Positions 15,984-23,138 are shown, numbered from the stretch's first letter. The stretch: 27,831 bases of DNA from Alphaproteobacteria bacterium (GCA_029051085.1 JAIDLK010000063.1:1-27831); one strand, 5' to 3'. The notes: generated from the letters alone by a model not told the origin. Made by a program: numbers and translations.

Positions 15984-16164
15984 TAATGGGCATTGCCCCT
16001 GTTGCAAAAGTGCGAGCTAAAATCTCGCTTAGTAGAACCGCCTGTGCAGGCGTAAAATGCTCCACCACCCGCTGGTTGGAGTCGGCGAATATATTGAATA
16101 AGCCGGGATAAGTTCTACTATCATTTTAGCTCCAACCATCTTTCTTTAGATGGTTTTTGTTTTT
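15984..16164 (+). ncRNA. Structured attenuator-like RNA G-B
   Basis: Second copy of family G. Hairpin GCGAG/CTCGC, closing stem TAGTAGAA/TTCTACTA (16030-16037 with 16113-16120), CGCCT-GTGC-AGGCG plus GTAAAA, GCTCCACCA (16059-16067) pairing with GGTTGGAG (16074-16081), and a GGC/GCC hairpin with loop GAATATATTGAATA (16087-16100). The closing stem shares no sequence with copy A yet pairs fully. GCTCCAACC (16129-16137) repeats the 5' arm of the third hairpin and overlaps the terminator stem, so pairing with GGTTGGAG would prevent termination. It probably controls the 78-residue gene at 16184. Confidence 0.7.
16134..16164 (+). terminator. Terminator at the end of RNA G-B
   Basis: AACCATCT (16134-16141) pairs with AGATGGTT (16148-16155) and is followed by TTTGTTTTT. 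It lies only 20 bp before the ATG of the next gene, as in a transcription attenuator. Confidence 0.85.
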
Positions 16165-16183
16165 ATCAAACCGGGGGCTTGCT

Positions 16184-16420
16184 ATGGCAAAAAACACTGA
16201 TAACACCAATATGCCGGCGGAAAATGAATATCCGTCTGCGCTGATATATAAACTGTGCGAATTTTATAATAAGTATCCCGATTATAAAACCGGGATTATG
16301 GATATTTCCATTCTGGCGCGGATTGTGCATAGCGAACTGGAAAAATTTACGCGTCGCCCGCATAAACAGGTGACCGAGGTATTTTTTGACCGTGAACCGC
16401 CGTCGGCCCACTTCGTTTAA
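16184..16420 (+). CDS. Small protein of unknown function under RNA G-B
   Basis: A 78-residue soluble protein (MAKNTDNTNMPAENEYPSAL onward). A polar N-terminus is followed by a helical region containing LIYKLCEFYNKYPDYKTGIM and a basic, aromatic end. No membrane segment or known family. The ATG follows GGGGG with seven bases of spacing. Its only nearby promoter is that of RNA G-B, so expression should depend on read-through of the terminator at 16134-16164. A strong terminator follows. Confidence 0.65.
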   Translation: MAKNTDNTNMPAENEYPSALIYKLCEFYNKYPDYKTGIMDISILARIVHSELEKFTRRPHKQVTEVFFDREPPSAHFV

Positions 16421-16449
16421 AAAAATCCCCCAAACGGGGGATTTTTTTA
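16421..16449. terminator. Bidirectional terminator between convergent genes
   Basis: AAAAATCCCCC-AAAC-GGGGGATTTTTTT: a GC stem with an A-run on one side and a T-run on the other. It serves the gene ending at 16420 and the FKBP gene ending at 16447. Confidence 0.9.
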
Positions 16450-16776
16450 TTCCTTGATAATGTCTTGGACGGTGACCTTAAACACAACGTCTTTCCCGGC
16501 CAGTTCCGGAACGTATTCCGTCGGGAATGTGATGTTGATGTCGCGTGTTTCGCCCTTGTTCATTCCGACCAGCTGTTCTTCAAAGCCCGGAACGAACTGG
16601 CCGCTGCCCAATTTCAATGGAAAGCCTGTTGCGGTGCCGCCTTCGAACTGAACATCGCCCAGGAATCCGGCGAAATCAATGATAACTGTGTCACCATTCT
16701 GCGCGCCGGCATTGCTGTCGCATGCACCCAGTGTCAATGCGCCGCACAGTGCGGCCGCTGTCATAAACTTTTTCAT
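16447..16776 (-). CDS. FKBP-type peptidyl-prolyl isomerase lipoprotein
   Basis: A 109-residue lipoprotein. Signal sequence MKKFMTAAALCGALTLGACD has a lipobox LGAC with lipidated Cys19. Residues about 27-107 form one FKBP domain: GDTVIIDFAGFLGDVQFEGG, LKLGSGQFVPGFEEQLVGM, KGETRDINITFPTEYVPELA and a final KVTVQDI strand. The pattern is closer to the trigger-factor/FkpA class than to SlyD. It should catalyse proline isomerisation for proteins crossing the periplasm. The start at 16776, behind AAAGGGG, is fixed by the signal; the frame is open upstream to 16860. Confidence 0.88.
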   Translation of the reverse strand: MKKFMTAAALCGALTLGACDSNAGAQNGDTVIIDFAGFLGDVQFEGGTATGFPLKLGSGQFVPGFEEQLVGMNKGETRDINITFPTEYVPELAGKDVVFKVTVQDIIKE

Positions 16777-16789
16777 ATTTTCCCCTTTG

Positions 16790-16823
16790 TTAAATAATAA
16801 AGCGCTATTTAACATAGCGCTTT
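16790..16823 (-). terminator. Terminator of the lipoprotein gene at 16844
   Basis: AAAGCGCTAT-GTTAA-ATAGCGCTTT on the minus strand, followed by ATTATTT. It separates the two lipoprotein genes. Confidence 0.75.
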
Positions 16824-16843
16824 GTTTGTCTTTCGTCCAGTGC

Positions 16844-17407
16844 TTAATTTGCATATACACAGCGGAATCCGTATTCGCGCATGGTTGCGCCTTCGGCCTC
16901 TATGCGATAGTCATAGAATGGGCTGGGGCGCATGGCATCAAATGACGGGCGGTCGTATACCATTACGATGCTGTCTGCATTGCGGCCGCATACGCGTTTC
17001 ATCTCGTAATCGGCGACCTTGGCCAATATGGTTCGTGCATCGCCGTCAATGTCCATGCCGTCGGCATTCTGCATCAGGCGCAGGCGCATTTCACGCATAT
17101 CGGTATTGCCCAGTAAAATTTGAACGCGAACCATTGCGCCCTTGTATTCCTGCCAGCGTGTTTCCATTCTTGCCGTGGTCCAACGGTTGCTGGTCTGTTC
17201 TTTTTCCGCCGCCGTTTTGGGCTTGTATGAATCAATGTTTGCGTATTGGTTGTCTGACTGCATAAATTCGCTGGTTCTTTCGTTATACAGCGGTGCGTCC
17301 GGGCCGCCTTCTGCAAAATCCTGGGTGTTATATGGTGTATCGCCGCCTGTATTGCATCCGCCAAGCAGGGCCCCGGATATAATGGCGAAAATCATGAATT
17401 TTTTCAT
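16844..17407 (-). CDS. Lipoprotein of unknown function
   Basis: A 187-residue lipoprotein: MKKFMIFAIISGALLGGCNT gives a lipobox LGGC with Cys18. The mature part begins with a disordered, Asn/Asp/Tyr-rich stretch, then a helical charged region, and ends in a segment with two cysteines (MKRVCGRNAD and YGFRCVYAN) that could form a disulfide. No family recognised. The start at 17407 is fixed by the signal and an AGAGAG ribosome site; the frame runs open to 17437. It is divergent from virB11, with overlapping -35 boxes. Confidence 0.7.
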   Translation of the reverse strand: MKKFMIFAIISGALLGGCNTGGDTPYNTQDFAEGGPDAPLYNERTSEFMQSDNQYANIDSYKPKTAAEKEQTSNRWTTARMETRWQEYKGAMVRVQILLGNTDMREMRLRLMQNADGMDIDGDARTILAKVADYEMKRVCGRNADSIVMVYDRPSFDAMRPSPFYDYRIEAEGATMREYGFRCVYAN

Positions 17408-17427
17408 ATCAGTCTCTCTTTTTTTTA

Positions 17428-17456
17428 ATTTTATCAAATAAAGCTTTTTGATTCAA
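17428..17456 (-). promoter_or_regulatory. Promoter of the lipoprotein gene at 16844
   Basis: TTGAAT (17451-17456), 17-bp spacer, TAAAAT (17428-17433) preceded by TGA. Its -35 overlaps the -35 of the divergent virB11 promoter on the palindrome TTGATTCAA. Confidence 0.6.
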
Positions 17457-17476
17457 GCGAGGATTTATGATAAAAT
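17448..17476 (+). promoter_or_regulatory. Promoter of virB11, probably leaderless
   Basis: TTGATT (17448-17453), 17-bp spacer, TAAAAT (17471-17476). The ATG follows after six bases (CAAGAC) and there is no ribosome site, so the mRNA should start at the initiation codon. Confidence 0.6.
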
Positions 17477-17482
17477 CAAGAC

Positions 17483-18442
17483 ATGGCTAATGTAGTGCTT
17501 GAGTCTTTGCTGCGTCCGCTGGAAGAGTTTTATCGTCCCAGTTTTGTCGAAGAAATCGCAATAAATCATGCGGGCGAGGTTTGGATGCGCCTGCATGGCG
17601 CGCGTGTTCCGTGGGTTGCCTATAAGGCCGAGAGTTTAAGCAAGCAGTATCTTATCGACTTGATTCATACGGTTGCCAATATTTACGAGCGGCCGTTTGA
17701 CCCGACGCACGGCGTGCCGGTGGTATATGCAACGTTGCCGGGGAATCATCGTTTTTCTGCAATTGCGGGCCCGAATGTTCAATATGATGAAAATGATGTA
17801 ACAGGTGGTGTTGCGATGAACATTCGTGGCGGTAACGCCCCGGAAACCAGTTTCGAGAATTATCATTTAAAACGTGGCGAAGACCTGTTAAAGGTAAAGC
17901 CGCGTGACAATATCCGGCCCGATGACCCCTATGACAGATTGATGCAGGCGATAAACGACGGCAGCCCGATTTTAATCAGTGGTGCAACCGCGACCGGAAA
18001 AACGACGTTCTTGAATCATATGTTGAAGTTAATCGACCAAAACAGTCGTGTTATTACTGTCGAAGATGCCCGTGAAATTCGTGTGCCTCAGGCTAATCGT
18101 GTGCATTTCGTCTTGTCTCGTACGGAACAGAACAATAATTTTAATTACGCACGTTTGCTGGATTTGGTGGTTCGTATGACGCCGGACGTTATTATCGGCG
18201 GGGAAATATCAACCGATAACGCGTCTGTGTTATGGGAAATGCTGGGGACAGGGCATGACCACTTTTATACGACCATTCACGCCGAAAGCGCCGAGGCGGC
18301 CTATGCCGCGTTCGCAGACCGCATCCTGCATACCCAGCCGGCCTATAATCGCACGGATTTGATTATGGAAATGAAAAAGAAAATCCGCGTTGTGCAATTG
18401 TCGCGTGATGGTGCGTTGCGTGCCGTGACCGAGGTTGTATAG
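17483..18442 (+). CDS. virB11: VirB11-family type IV secretion ATPase
   Basis: A 319-residue hexameric traffic ATPase. The N-terminal domain (1-150) precedes the RecA-like domain with Walker A GATATGKTT (167-175), the acidic Asp box VEDAREI, Walker B TPDVIIGGEIS (233-243) and the His box GTGHDHFYTTIHAES (255-269). Lacking the extra domains of GspE/PilB and having VirB11 length, it fits type IV secretion. The Walker A second residue is Ala instead of Gly, and the His box reads GHDHFYTTIHA instead of the usual GHPGSITTIHA. No other virB gene is next to it, so the rest of the system must lie elsewhere. Confidence 0.9.
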   Translation: MANVVLESLLRPLEEFYRPSFVEEIAINHAGEVWMRLHGARVPWVAYKAESLSKQYLIDLIHTVANIYERPFDPTHGVPVVYATLPGNHRFSAIAGPNVQYDENDVTGGVAMNIRGGNAPETSFENYHLKRGEDLLKVKPRDNIRPDDPYDRLMQAINDGSPILISGATATGKTTFLNHMLKLIDQNSRVITVEDAREIRVPQANRVHFVLSRTEQNNNFNYARLLDLVVRMTPDVIIGGEISTDNASVLWEMLGTGHDHFYTTIHAESAEAAYAAFADRILHTQPAYNRTDLIMEMKKKIRVVQLSRDGALRAVTEVV

Positions 18443-18462
18443 CACCACCAAGTATAGACCGG

Positions 18463-18490
18463 TTGTATTTTGAAATTTTTGTGCTATACT
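18463..18490 (+). promoter_or_regulatory. Promoter of the small coiled-coil gene at 18529
   Basis: TTGTAT (18463-18468), 16-bp spacer, TATACT (18485-18490), giving a leader of about 30 nt that includes the AAAGGA ribosome site. Confidence 0.6.
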
Positions 18491-18528
18491 TAAATATAAC
18501 AGATAAATAATAATAAAAGGATAATAAA

Positions 18529-18777
18529 ATGGCTGAAAATAAAATCGTGTGGCTGGAAGATGCGTTGGCTGCCGCAAAGACGGATGAAGAGCGCAAACAA
18601 ATTCTTGAAGACTATGAGGCTCAAAAGGTGGCCGAGGCTCAGCGTAAAGAAGAAGAACGCTTAAACAGCCCGACCATGATTGACAAGTTCTTTAATGGCA
18701 TTAAATCGCTGAAAAAGAAAATGCAAAAAGCGCGTTCCAAAAATAACACCATGGTGCCGCCGCAGCAAACACGTTAA
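18529..18777 (+). CDS. Small charged helical protein
   Basis: An 82-residue protein, probably almost all helix: residues 5-47 are rich in Glu, Lys, Ala and Arg with coiled-coil spacing (DEERKQILEDYEAQKVAEAQ). A short amphipathic segment (IDKFFNGIKSLKKKMQK) and a basic tail follow. No family recognised. It has its own promoter and an AAAGGA ribosome site. It lies behind virB11, but the separate promoter means a shared function is not shown. Confidence 0.65.
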   Translation: MAENKIVWLEDALAAAKTDEERKQILEDYEAQKVAEAQRKEEERLNSPTMIDKFFNGIKSLKKKMQKARSKNNTMVPPQQTR

Positions 18778-18800
18778 AAAATACCCGCCGTTTGGCGGGT
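18775..18800 (-). terminator. Terminator between convergent genes
   Basis: ACCCGCC-AAAC-GGCGGGT with ATTTTTT downstream on the minus strand. It best serves the minus-strand gene; on the plus strand only GTTTAATTT follows. Confidence 0.75.
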
Positions 18801-18802
18801 GT

Positions 18803-19459
18803 TTAATTTGTATAATAACAATTGCCGGTATATGTGCCGCTGCCGGTGCTGTCGCTAAATGTTGTGCCCGATGGTATATAACATGATGTTATGGCTGTGC
18901 TGCCTGCGGCGGCGGTTGTGCCATATATTCCCCCTGACGCAGGACAGCGCGTACATCCCGAAGTCCCATTCGTACTTCTGCCATAGTATCCGACAGCACA
19001 TTGGTACACTGTCGTTTCTTTGCATGTGGCCACTCCCGAAGAGCATTCGCAATATCTGTTAATCTTTTTTTGATATCCCGTGCCTGCGGCGCTATAGGTG
19101 GCTTCGCTGGAACAATTGGAGCAGACACATTTGCAGCCCTTGAACATTTGGTTCAAAGGGCCGCATTGTGAAATAGCGATGTTTCCCAGTGTATAACCCG
19201 GCGCGCATGATGTGCATTGGGAATATACATAAGTTGTATCGCCTGATTTATAGCATTCTCTGGGGCCAGTGGTGGCGCATTGGACTGATGACACTAAGAA
19301 AGGCAGGCTGTTTATATCGCTGGGGCAGGTTACTTTTGTGCAGTCTGCCTGTATAATGGTTCCAATGTCCGGGTTAATTGTTGCGGCACCGCATCCGTTA
19401 TGGATAACGGCGGCGGATAAAGTCCATGGAATCAGCAACGCCGGATGTTTGATTTTCAT
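18803..19459 (-). CDS. Cysteine-rich secreted protein under RNA G-C
   Basis: A 218-residue exported protein: MKIKHPALLIPWTLSAAVIH is a signal-like segment. The mature part has more than 20 cysteines in short modules such as CTSCAPGYTLG, CKCVCSNCSSEA, RYCECSSGVATC, YQCAVGYYGRS and CTRCPASGGIYG. The pattern recalls EGF-like or furin-like cysteine-rich repeats and the surface protein families of uncultured gut bacteria, with a Gly/Ser/Thr-rich tail. No function can be assigned. Start at 19459 behind AGGAG. The leader is about 240 nt and contains an attenuator-like structure. Confidence 0.75.
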   Translation of the reverse strand: MKIKHPALLIPWTLSAAVIHNGCGAATINPDIGTIIQADCTKVTCPSDINSLPFLVSSVQCATTGPRECYKSGDTTYVYSQCTSCAPGYTLGNIAISQCGPLNQMFKGCKCVCSNCSSEATYSAAGTGYQKKINRYCECSSGVATCKETTVYQCAVGYYGRSTNGTSGCTRCPASGGIYGTTAAAGSTAITSCYIPSGTTFSDSTGSGTYTGNCYYTN

Positions 19460-19489
19460 TTGTTCAATCTCCTGTTGTTTTTCGAAATG

Positions 19490-19513
19490 AAAAACCACCA
19501 ATCATTTGGTGGT
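19490..19513 (-). terminator. Terminator inside the leader of the cysteine-rich gene
   Basis: ACCACCAA-ATGA-TTGGTGGT followed by TTTTC, 30 bp before the ATG. Its first three bases are shared with an alternative pairing partner (19511-19520). Confidence 0.75.
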
Positions 19514-19700
19514 CAGGAGGTTGACTACAATCTTACGAATTGTGTGCTTATTCAATATATTCGCAGCCCTCCTGACCCGATGGGTTCAGGAGTTAGTTTT
19601 TCGTCTTAATAGTAAAAACGGCGCATCTGCGCGCCATAGGTACTTATTCCGACGCCAAAGCAGAGGTAGTCACACCCCATCACCGGAACACCCGGCGACA
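19490..19700 (-). ncRNA. Structured attenuator-like RNA G-C
   Basis: Third copy, on the minus strand. Shared parts: a GGCGC/GCGCC hairpin, a third hairpin CTCCTGAACCC (19582-19592) pairing with GGGTCAGGAG, and a GC/GC hairpin with loop GAATATATTGAATA (complement of 19549-19562). CCTCCTGACC (19511-19520) repeats the 5' arm and can pair fully with GGTCAGGAGG (19568-19577), overlapping the terminator stem by ACC. An extra hairpin GTTTTT/AAAAAC replaces the GTAAAA joint, and the closing stem is less clear (GACTAC/GTAGTC). The layout is that of a switch upstream of the cysteine-rich protein. Confidence 0.65.
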
Positions 19701-19705
19701 GTCAT

Positions 19706-19734
19706 ATTATATAACGCAATAATGTTAAATACAA
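19706..19734 (-). promoter_or_regulatory. Promoter of RNA G-C and the cysteine-rich protein gene
   Basis: TTGTAT (19729-19734), 17-bp spacer, perfect TATAAT (19706-19711). Transcription should start near 19700. Confidence 0.75.
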
Positions 19735-19737
19735 GAT

Positions 19738-19767
19738 TAAAAAAAAGCCCCATTTTGGGGGGCTTTT
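19738..19767 (-). terminator. Terminator of the Imm/SHOCT gene
   Basis: AGCCCC/GGGGCT stem with a run of eight T on the minus strand; it abuts the stop codon of the gene at 19766. Confidence 0.85.
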
Positions 19768-20104
19768 ATTTATCGCGTAGCAGTTTTGCCTTCATCTTTT
19801 CATATTCTGTCTTGGTTATGACCTTGGATTTATACAGTTTGGCCAGTTTTTCCAATTCGTCCAGTCTGCTGCCGCATGCATAACAGGAACGCCCGTCTCC
19901 ATTCCACGCCAGCGACAATATCAGTGCCGCAAACCATGTCAGACCAAAGAATATACCCAGCCATGACAGAACGAGAATAATCGTTTTCTGGGTGCCGCAA
20001 ATTCCACGGGCATTTGCAATCATTACCGGGATGCAAATTACCGCACAAACAAATGCGCATAACAGCATGAATACAAAAAACAATGCCAAATATTCGACGA
20101 ACAT
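19766..20104 (-). CDS. Superinfection-immunity-like membrane protein with SHOCT domain
   Basis: A 112-residue protein with two or three membrane helices (about 5-30 and 41-66). The IPVMIANARG...TIILVLSWLGIFFGLTWFAALILSLAW arrangement resembles the Imm superinfection-immunity family. A CxxC (74-77) leads into a C-terminal SHOCT domain (LDELEKLAKLYKSKVITKTE onward), a short helical module common at the ends of bacterial membrane proteins. The family name comes from phage T4 Imm, but chromosomal relatives are common and are not necessarily phage defence. The start at 20104 has a good AAAGGAG site; the frame is open further upstream. Confidence 0.75.
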   Translation of the reverse strand: MFVEYLALFFVFMLLCAFVCAVICIPVMIANARGICGTQKTIILVLSWLGIFFGLTWFAALILSLAWNGDGRSCYACGSRLDELEKLAKLYKSKVITKTEYEKMKAKLLRDK

Positions 20105-20162
20105 TTTTTCTCCTTTATTTCTTTGTATTATATTATATCGCAAAAAATCCTAACTGCAATCC

Positions 20163-22370
20163 CTACATAAAATTTTGCGGCCCGACATCAATTTTTACGC
20201 GGATATTCGCGGGTACTTTTACCTTGGCAATCCAGTGGGCCACAACCGGTTGCAGATTGGCACGCGCATCGCCGGATATCAGAAATCGCATACGGTACCA
20301 GTTTCTTATCTGATAAATCTGGGCCGGTACCGGTCCCATGATGCGGCCGCCGTCCAGACTGGGTGCGGCCGCCGCCAAATCGGCGCAAAAACGCTGCAGG
20401 ACGGATTCTTTCTGGCCCTCTATTATAAGTGCAATCAGCTGGCCGAATGGCGGCATTTTTGCAGCCCGCCGTCCGGCCATATCGGTATCCATGAACGCCT
20501 CGCGGTTACATTCGCATATGGCGCGTAAAACAGGATGGTCCGGCTGATAGGTCTGCATTAACACACGCCCCGGCGCATCACCGCGTCCGGCGCGTCCGGC
20601 CACCTGGAATAATTGTTGAAACGTGTGCTCGCCCGCACGGAAATCTGTCCCGAACAAGCCCATGTCCGCATCAACAACGCCGACCAGTGTCAGGTTGGGA
20701 AAATGATGGCCCTTTGCCAGAATCTGGGTACCTATCACAATATCAATTTCGCCCGATTCCATTTTTTGAACCAGTCTTTGCAGCGCCGCACGCGACATGA
20801 TTGTATCGCTTGATACGCATGCGGTGCGAGCGCCGGGAAATTTTGCGGAAACCTCGGCCTCTATCTTTTCCATACCTGCGCCGCGTGTTGATATTGGACC
20901 GCCACAGTTGGGGCATGTCTGGGGCATCGGGGATGTGCGGCCGCACATATGGCATAACAGTTTGCCCATACGTTTGTGATATGTCATAGATACACTGCAG
21001 TCGGGGCATTGTGCTACAAATCCGCACTTTTTACATTGGACAATCGGGGCAAATCCGCGCCTGTTTATAAACAATAATGTCTGTTGGCCGGCATTGAGTG
21101 TTTCGCCGATGGCATCGCACAGCGATGGGGTTAAGTTCCCCTGAATTTCATCGGACGCATCATCGGAATCTGTGGTGCGATACGGCATCGGGCGTTGGTC
21201 CCTTAAATCTATTGTTGAAATAGAGGGCAGGCTGGCCCCGCCAAAGCGCGATGTTAAGCGCAGATGCTGGTATCGTCCGGTCGCCGCGTTATTCAGTGTC
21301 TCGGCCGATGGCGTTGCGCTGGCCAATATAACAGGGAAGCCGGCAATCTTGGCGCGCAGTACGGCCATATCGCGCGCATGGTAATTTCCCATATCTTCCT
21401 GCTTATAGGACGTATCGTGTTCTTCATCAACAACGATAAGTCCCAATTTTTGCCACGGTAAAAACAGGGCGCTGCGCGTGCCGACAACCATGCGGATATC
21501 ACCCCGTGCAACCCCGCGCCATATTTCGCGGCGGGCCGCTGCGGTTAAGTTGCTGTGCCATACGACAGGCGGTGCGCCAAAGCGTCGTGAAAAGCGCTCC
21601 ATAAACTGTGCGGTCAGGGCGATTTCAGGCATCATTAGTAAAACGGAATGACCGGCGTTATACGCACGCCATGCCGCATCAAAATAAACCTGGGTCTTGC
21701 CACTGCCTGTAATTCCGTCCAATAAATATACCGAAAAGCCCCCGCGCTCAATCGCCTTGGCAATTGTATCCGCCGCCGATTGTTGTTCGTTGTTTAATAC
21801 AACGGTGCCGGTGTCATGATATTGATGTACAAATGTATCGGTGGTAACGGGGCGTTCGTCTGCCGGGACAAGTGCGCCGCTTTTTATCATTGCGTTGATT
21901 ACGGCCCGGCTGGCGTGTGAGATATTTTGAATATCGGATACGGACATCGGCGAAAACTCATTTGCCTCGAATGCGTCGGCGACGGCCTGACGCGAATCCG
22001 TCATGCGGATATTTGCCGCTGTATCATATGTATACAATGCCTCTACCCGTGGTGGGGCGAATGCATCCGGAACATTTATAATCAGGCGCAATACGGCCCC
22101 CGGTGGCATCAGTGTCCACGCGGACATTCTTTGAATCCACTGCAGGTCGGTAACCGGCATCTTAATTGGGAATACCGGTCCTGTGCTTTTGATTTTTTCA
22201 GGCGCCACAGCGCCGTCCGGCAACCCGTATACAACACCGATATACGGCCGGCCCATAATTGTTACGGCGACATACGACCCCAGTTCCGCTGCCCCCGACA
22301 ATCGGTAGTCATATCCGGTATTAACCGCATTCGGTACTAAAATTTTGACGATATCGCCCGCATTGAACAT
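20163..22370 (-). CDS. priA: Primosomal replication helicase PriA
   Basis: A 735-residue DNA helicase that restarts stalled replication forks. Visible parts: the N-terminal 3'-end-binding domain (GDIVKILVPNAVNTGYDYRL), Walker A GITGSGKT (219-226), the Walker B DEEH box followed by DTSYKQED, zinc-binding cysteines (CKKCGF, CPDC, CHMCGR, CPNCGG), and the helicase C-terminal motifs GTQILAKGHHFPNLTLVGV and FQVAGRAGRGD. The frame is open to 22415, but a TTGAAA-17-TATTTT promoter ends six bases before the ATG at 22370, giving MFNAGDIVK, which fits the domain start. No ribosome site; probably leaderless. Confidence 0.93.
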   Translation of the reverse strand: MFNAGDIVKILVPNAVNTGYDYRLSGAAELGSYVAVTIMGRPYIGVVYGLPDGAVAPEKIKSTGPVFPIKMPVTDLQWIQRMSAWTLMPPGAVLRLIINVPDAFAPPRVEALYTYDTAANIRMTDSRQAVADAFEANEFSPMSVSDIQNISHASRAVINAMIKSGALVPADERPVTTDTFVHQYHDTGTVVLNNEQQSAADTIAKAIERGGFSVYLLDGITGSGKTQVYFDAAWRAYNAGHSVLLMMPEIALTAQFMERFSRRFGAPPVVWHSNLTAAARREIWRGVARGDIRMVVGTRSALFLPWQKLGLIVVDEEHDTSYKQEDMGNYHARDMAVLRAKIAGFPVILASATPSAETLNNAATGRYQHLRLTSRFGGASLPSISTIDLRDQRPMPYRTTDSDDASDEIQGNLTPSLCDAIGETLNAGQQTLLFINRRGFAPIVQCKKCGFVAQCPDCSVSMTYHKRMGKLLCHMCGRTSPMPQTCPNCGGPISTRGAGMEKIEAEVSAKFPGARTACVSSDTIMSRAALQRLVQKMESGEIDIVIGTQILAKGHHFPNLTLVGVVDADMGLFGTDFRAGEHTFQQLFQVAGRAGRGDAPGRVLMQTYQPDHPVLRAICECNREAFMDTDMAGRRAAKMPPFGQLIALIIEGQKESVLQRFCADLAAAAPSLDGGRIMGPVPAQIYQIRNWYRMRFLISGDARANLQPVVAHWIAKVKVPANIRVKIDVGPQNFM

Positions 22371-22376
22371 AAACAT

Positions 22377-22405
22377 AAAATACTTGTTTTTTTTCTTTTT
22401 TTCAA
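22377..22405 (-). promoter_or_regulatory. Promoter of priA, probably leaderless
   Basis: TTGAAA (22400-22405), 17-bp spacer, TATTTT (22377-22382), then six bases to the ATG at 22370. It argues against the upstream ATG codons at 22415 and 22376. Confidence 0.55.
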
Positions 22406-22418
22406 TACCATTCATGCC

Positions 22419-23138
22419 ATGTGGAAACAGTTTTTTGAAGTTAGTAATTTTCTGTGCAATTTTATTCCCGGTCGTCGTCGCCGTGCGTCAATTCGGCGAA
22501 ATAAGCTTTATGATTGGCGTAAAAAATACCGTGCTTTGCGCAAAGCGTATCCTGAATTGAACTTTCGTCACACAAAAATGATAAAGGGCGGCTGGAACAT
22601 AGGGTTCATTGTCGACCGCAGGTATGTGTTTAAAATTCGCAAATTTTATGACAAGAACACACCGACAAAAAAAATCATGCGAGAGCAGCGTATTACGGGT
22701 GCCTTGGCGGGCGTCGCCTCTGTTCGTATTCCGCGGATAGAGGTTGTACGCACCGGTGGTTATACTTTCTATAAGTATGACTTTATTCCCGGGCGTAATA
22801 TGAATACTTTTTCGCCCGGGCAAATTGCGCGCCATGCGGACGTTTGGGGCGCCCAGATTGGCGAATTTATTCATTCAATACATACGGCCCGGCCTGATGA
22901 TTTGGATGATTTGCGTGACAGACCCGGTGACGGCTGGAATCATAATGATATATGTAACAATGTAATCATAGACCCGAAAACAATGCGTATTGCCGGGATT
23001 ATTGACTGGGAGTATTCGGGCTGGGGGCTGTTGGAAACCGAATTTGACAATTGTGTGCGCTTTTCCAAAAAGATAAAAGACTCCGGCATCTTGATGCATA
23101 TCAAAAAAAAGTACCATAAGCTGGCGGAAAAGGATTGA
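22419..23138 (+). CDS. Phosphotransferase (APH/LPS-kinase-like)
   Basis: A 239-residue protein of the protein-kinase-like fold. The Brenner motif WNHNDICNNVIID (173-185) supplies the catalytic Asp177, and GIIDWEYSGWG (193-203) supplies the metal-binding Asp196. A nucleotide-binding N-lobe lies around IKGGWNIGFIVDRRYVFKIR. The N-terminus (FLCNFIPGRRRRASIRRNKL) resembles the FxPxxxxR...R motif at the start of many LPS and capsule sugar-modifying proteins. A sugar in the cell envelope is therefore a likelier substrate than an antibiotic. The start at 22419 lacks a ribosome site. Divergent from priA. Confidence 0.75.
   Translation: MWKQFFEVSNFLCNFIPGRRRRASIRRNKLYDWRKKYRALRKAYPELNFRHTKMIKGGWNIGFIVDRRYVFKIRKFYDKNTPTKKIMREQRITGALAGVASVRIPRIEVVRTGGYTFYKYDFIPGRNMNTFSPGQIARHADVWGAQIGEFIHSIHTARPDDLDDLRDRPGDGWNHNDICNNVIIDPKTMRIAGIIDWEYSGWGLLETEFDNCVRFSKKIKDSGILMHIKKKYHKLAEKD

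Noticed and set aside
15770..16164. T-box or tRNA-like element
   Set aside because: No T-box sequence, no CCA-type or TpsiC-like motif, and the helices do not fold as a cloverleaf with a usable anticodon.
22371..22415. Longer N-terminus for PriA
   Set aside because: The extra residues are a lysine run encoded by the promoter spacer; the -10 box ends at 22377, so those codons are probably not transcribed.
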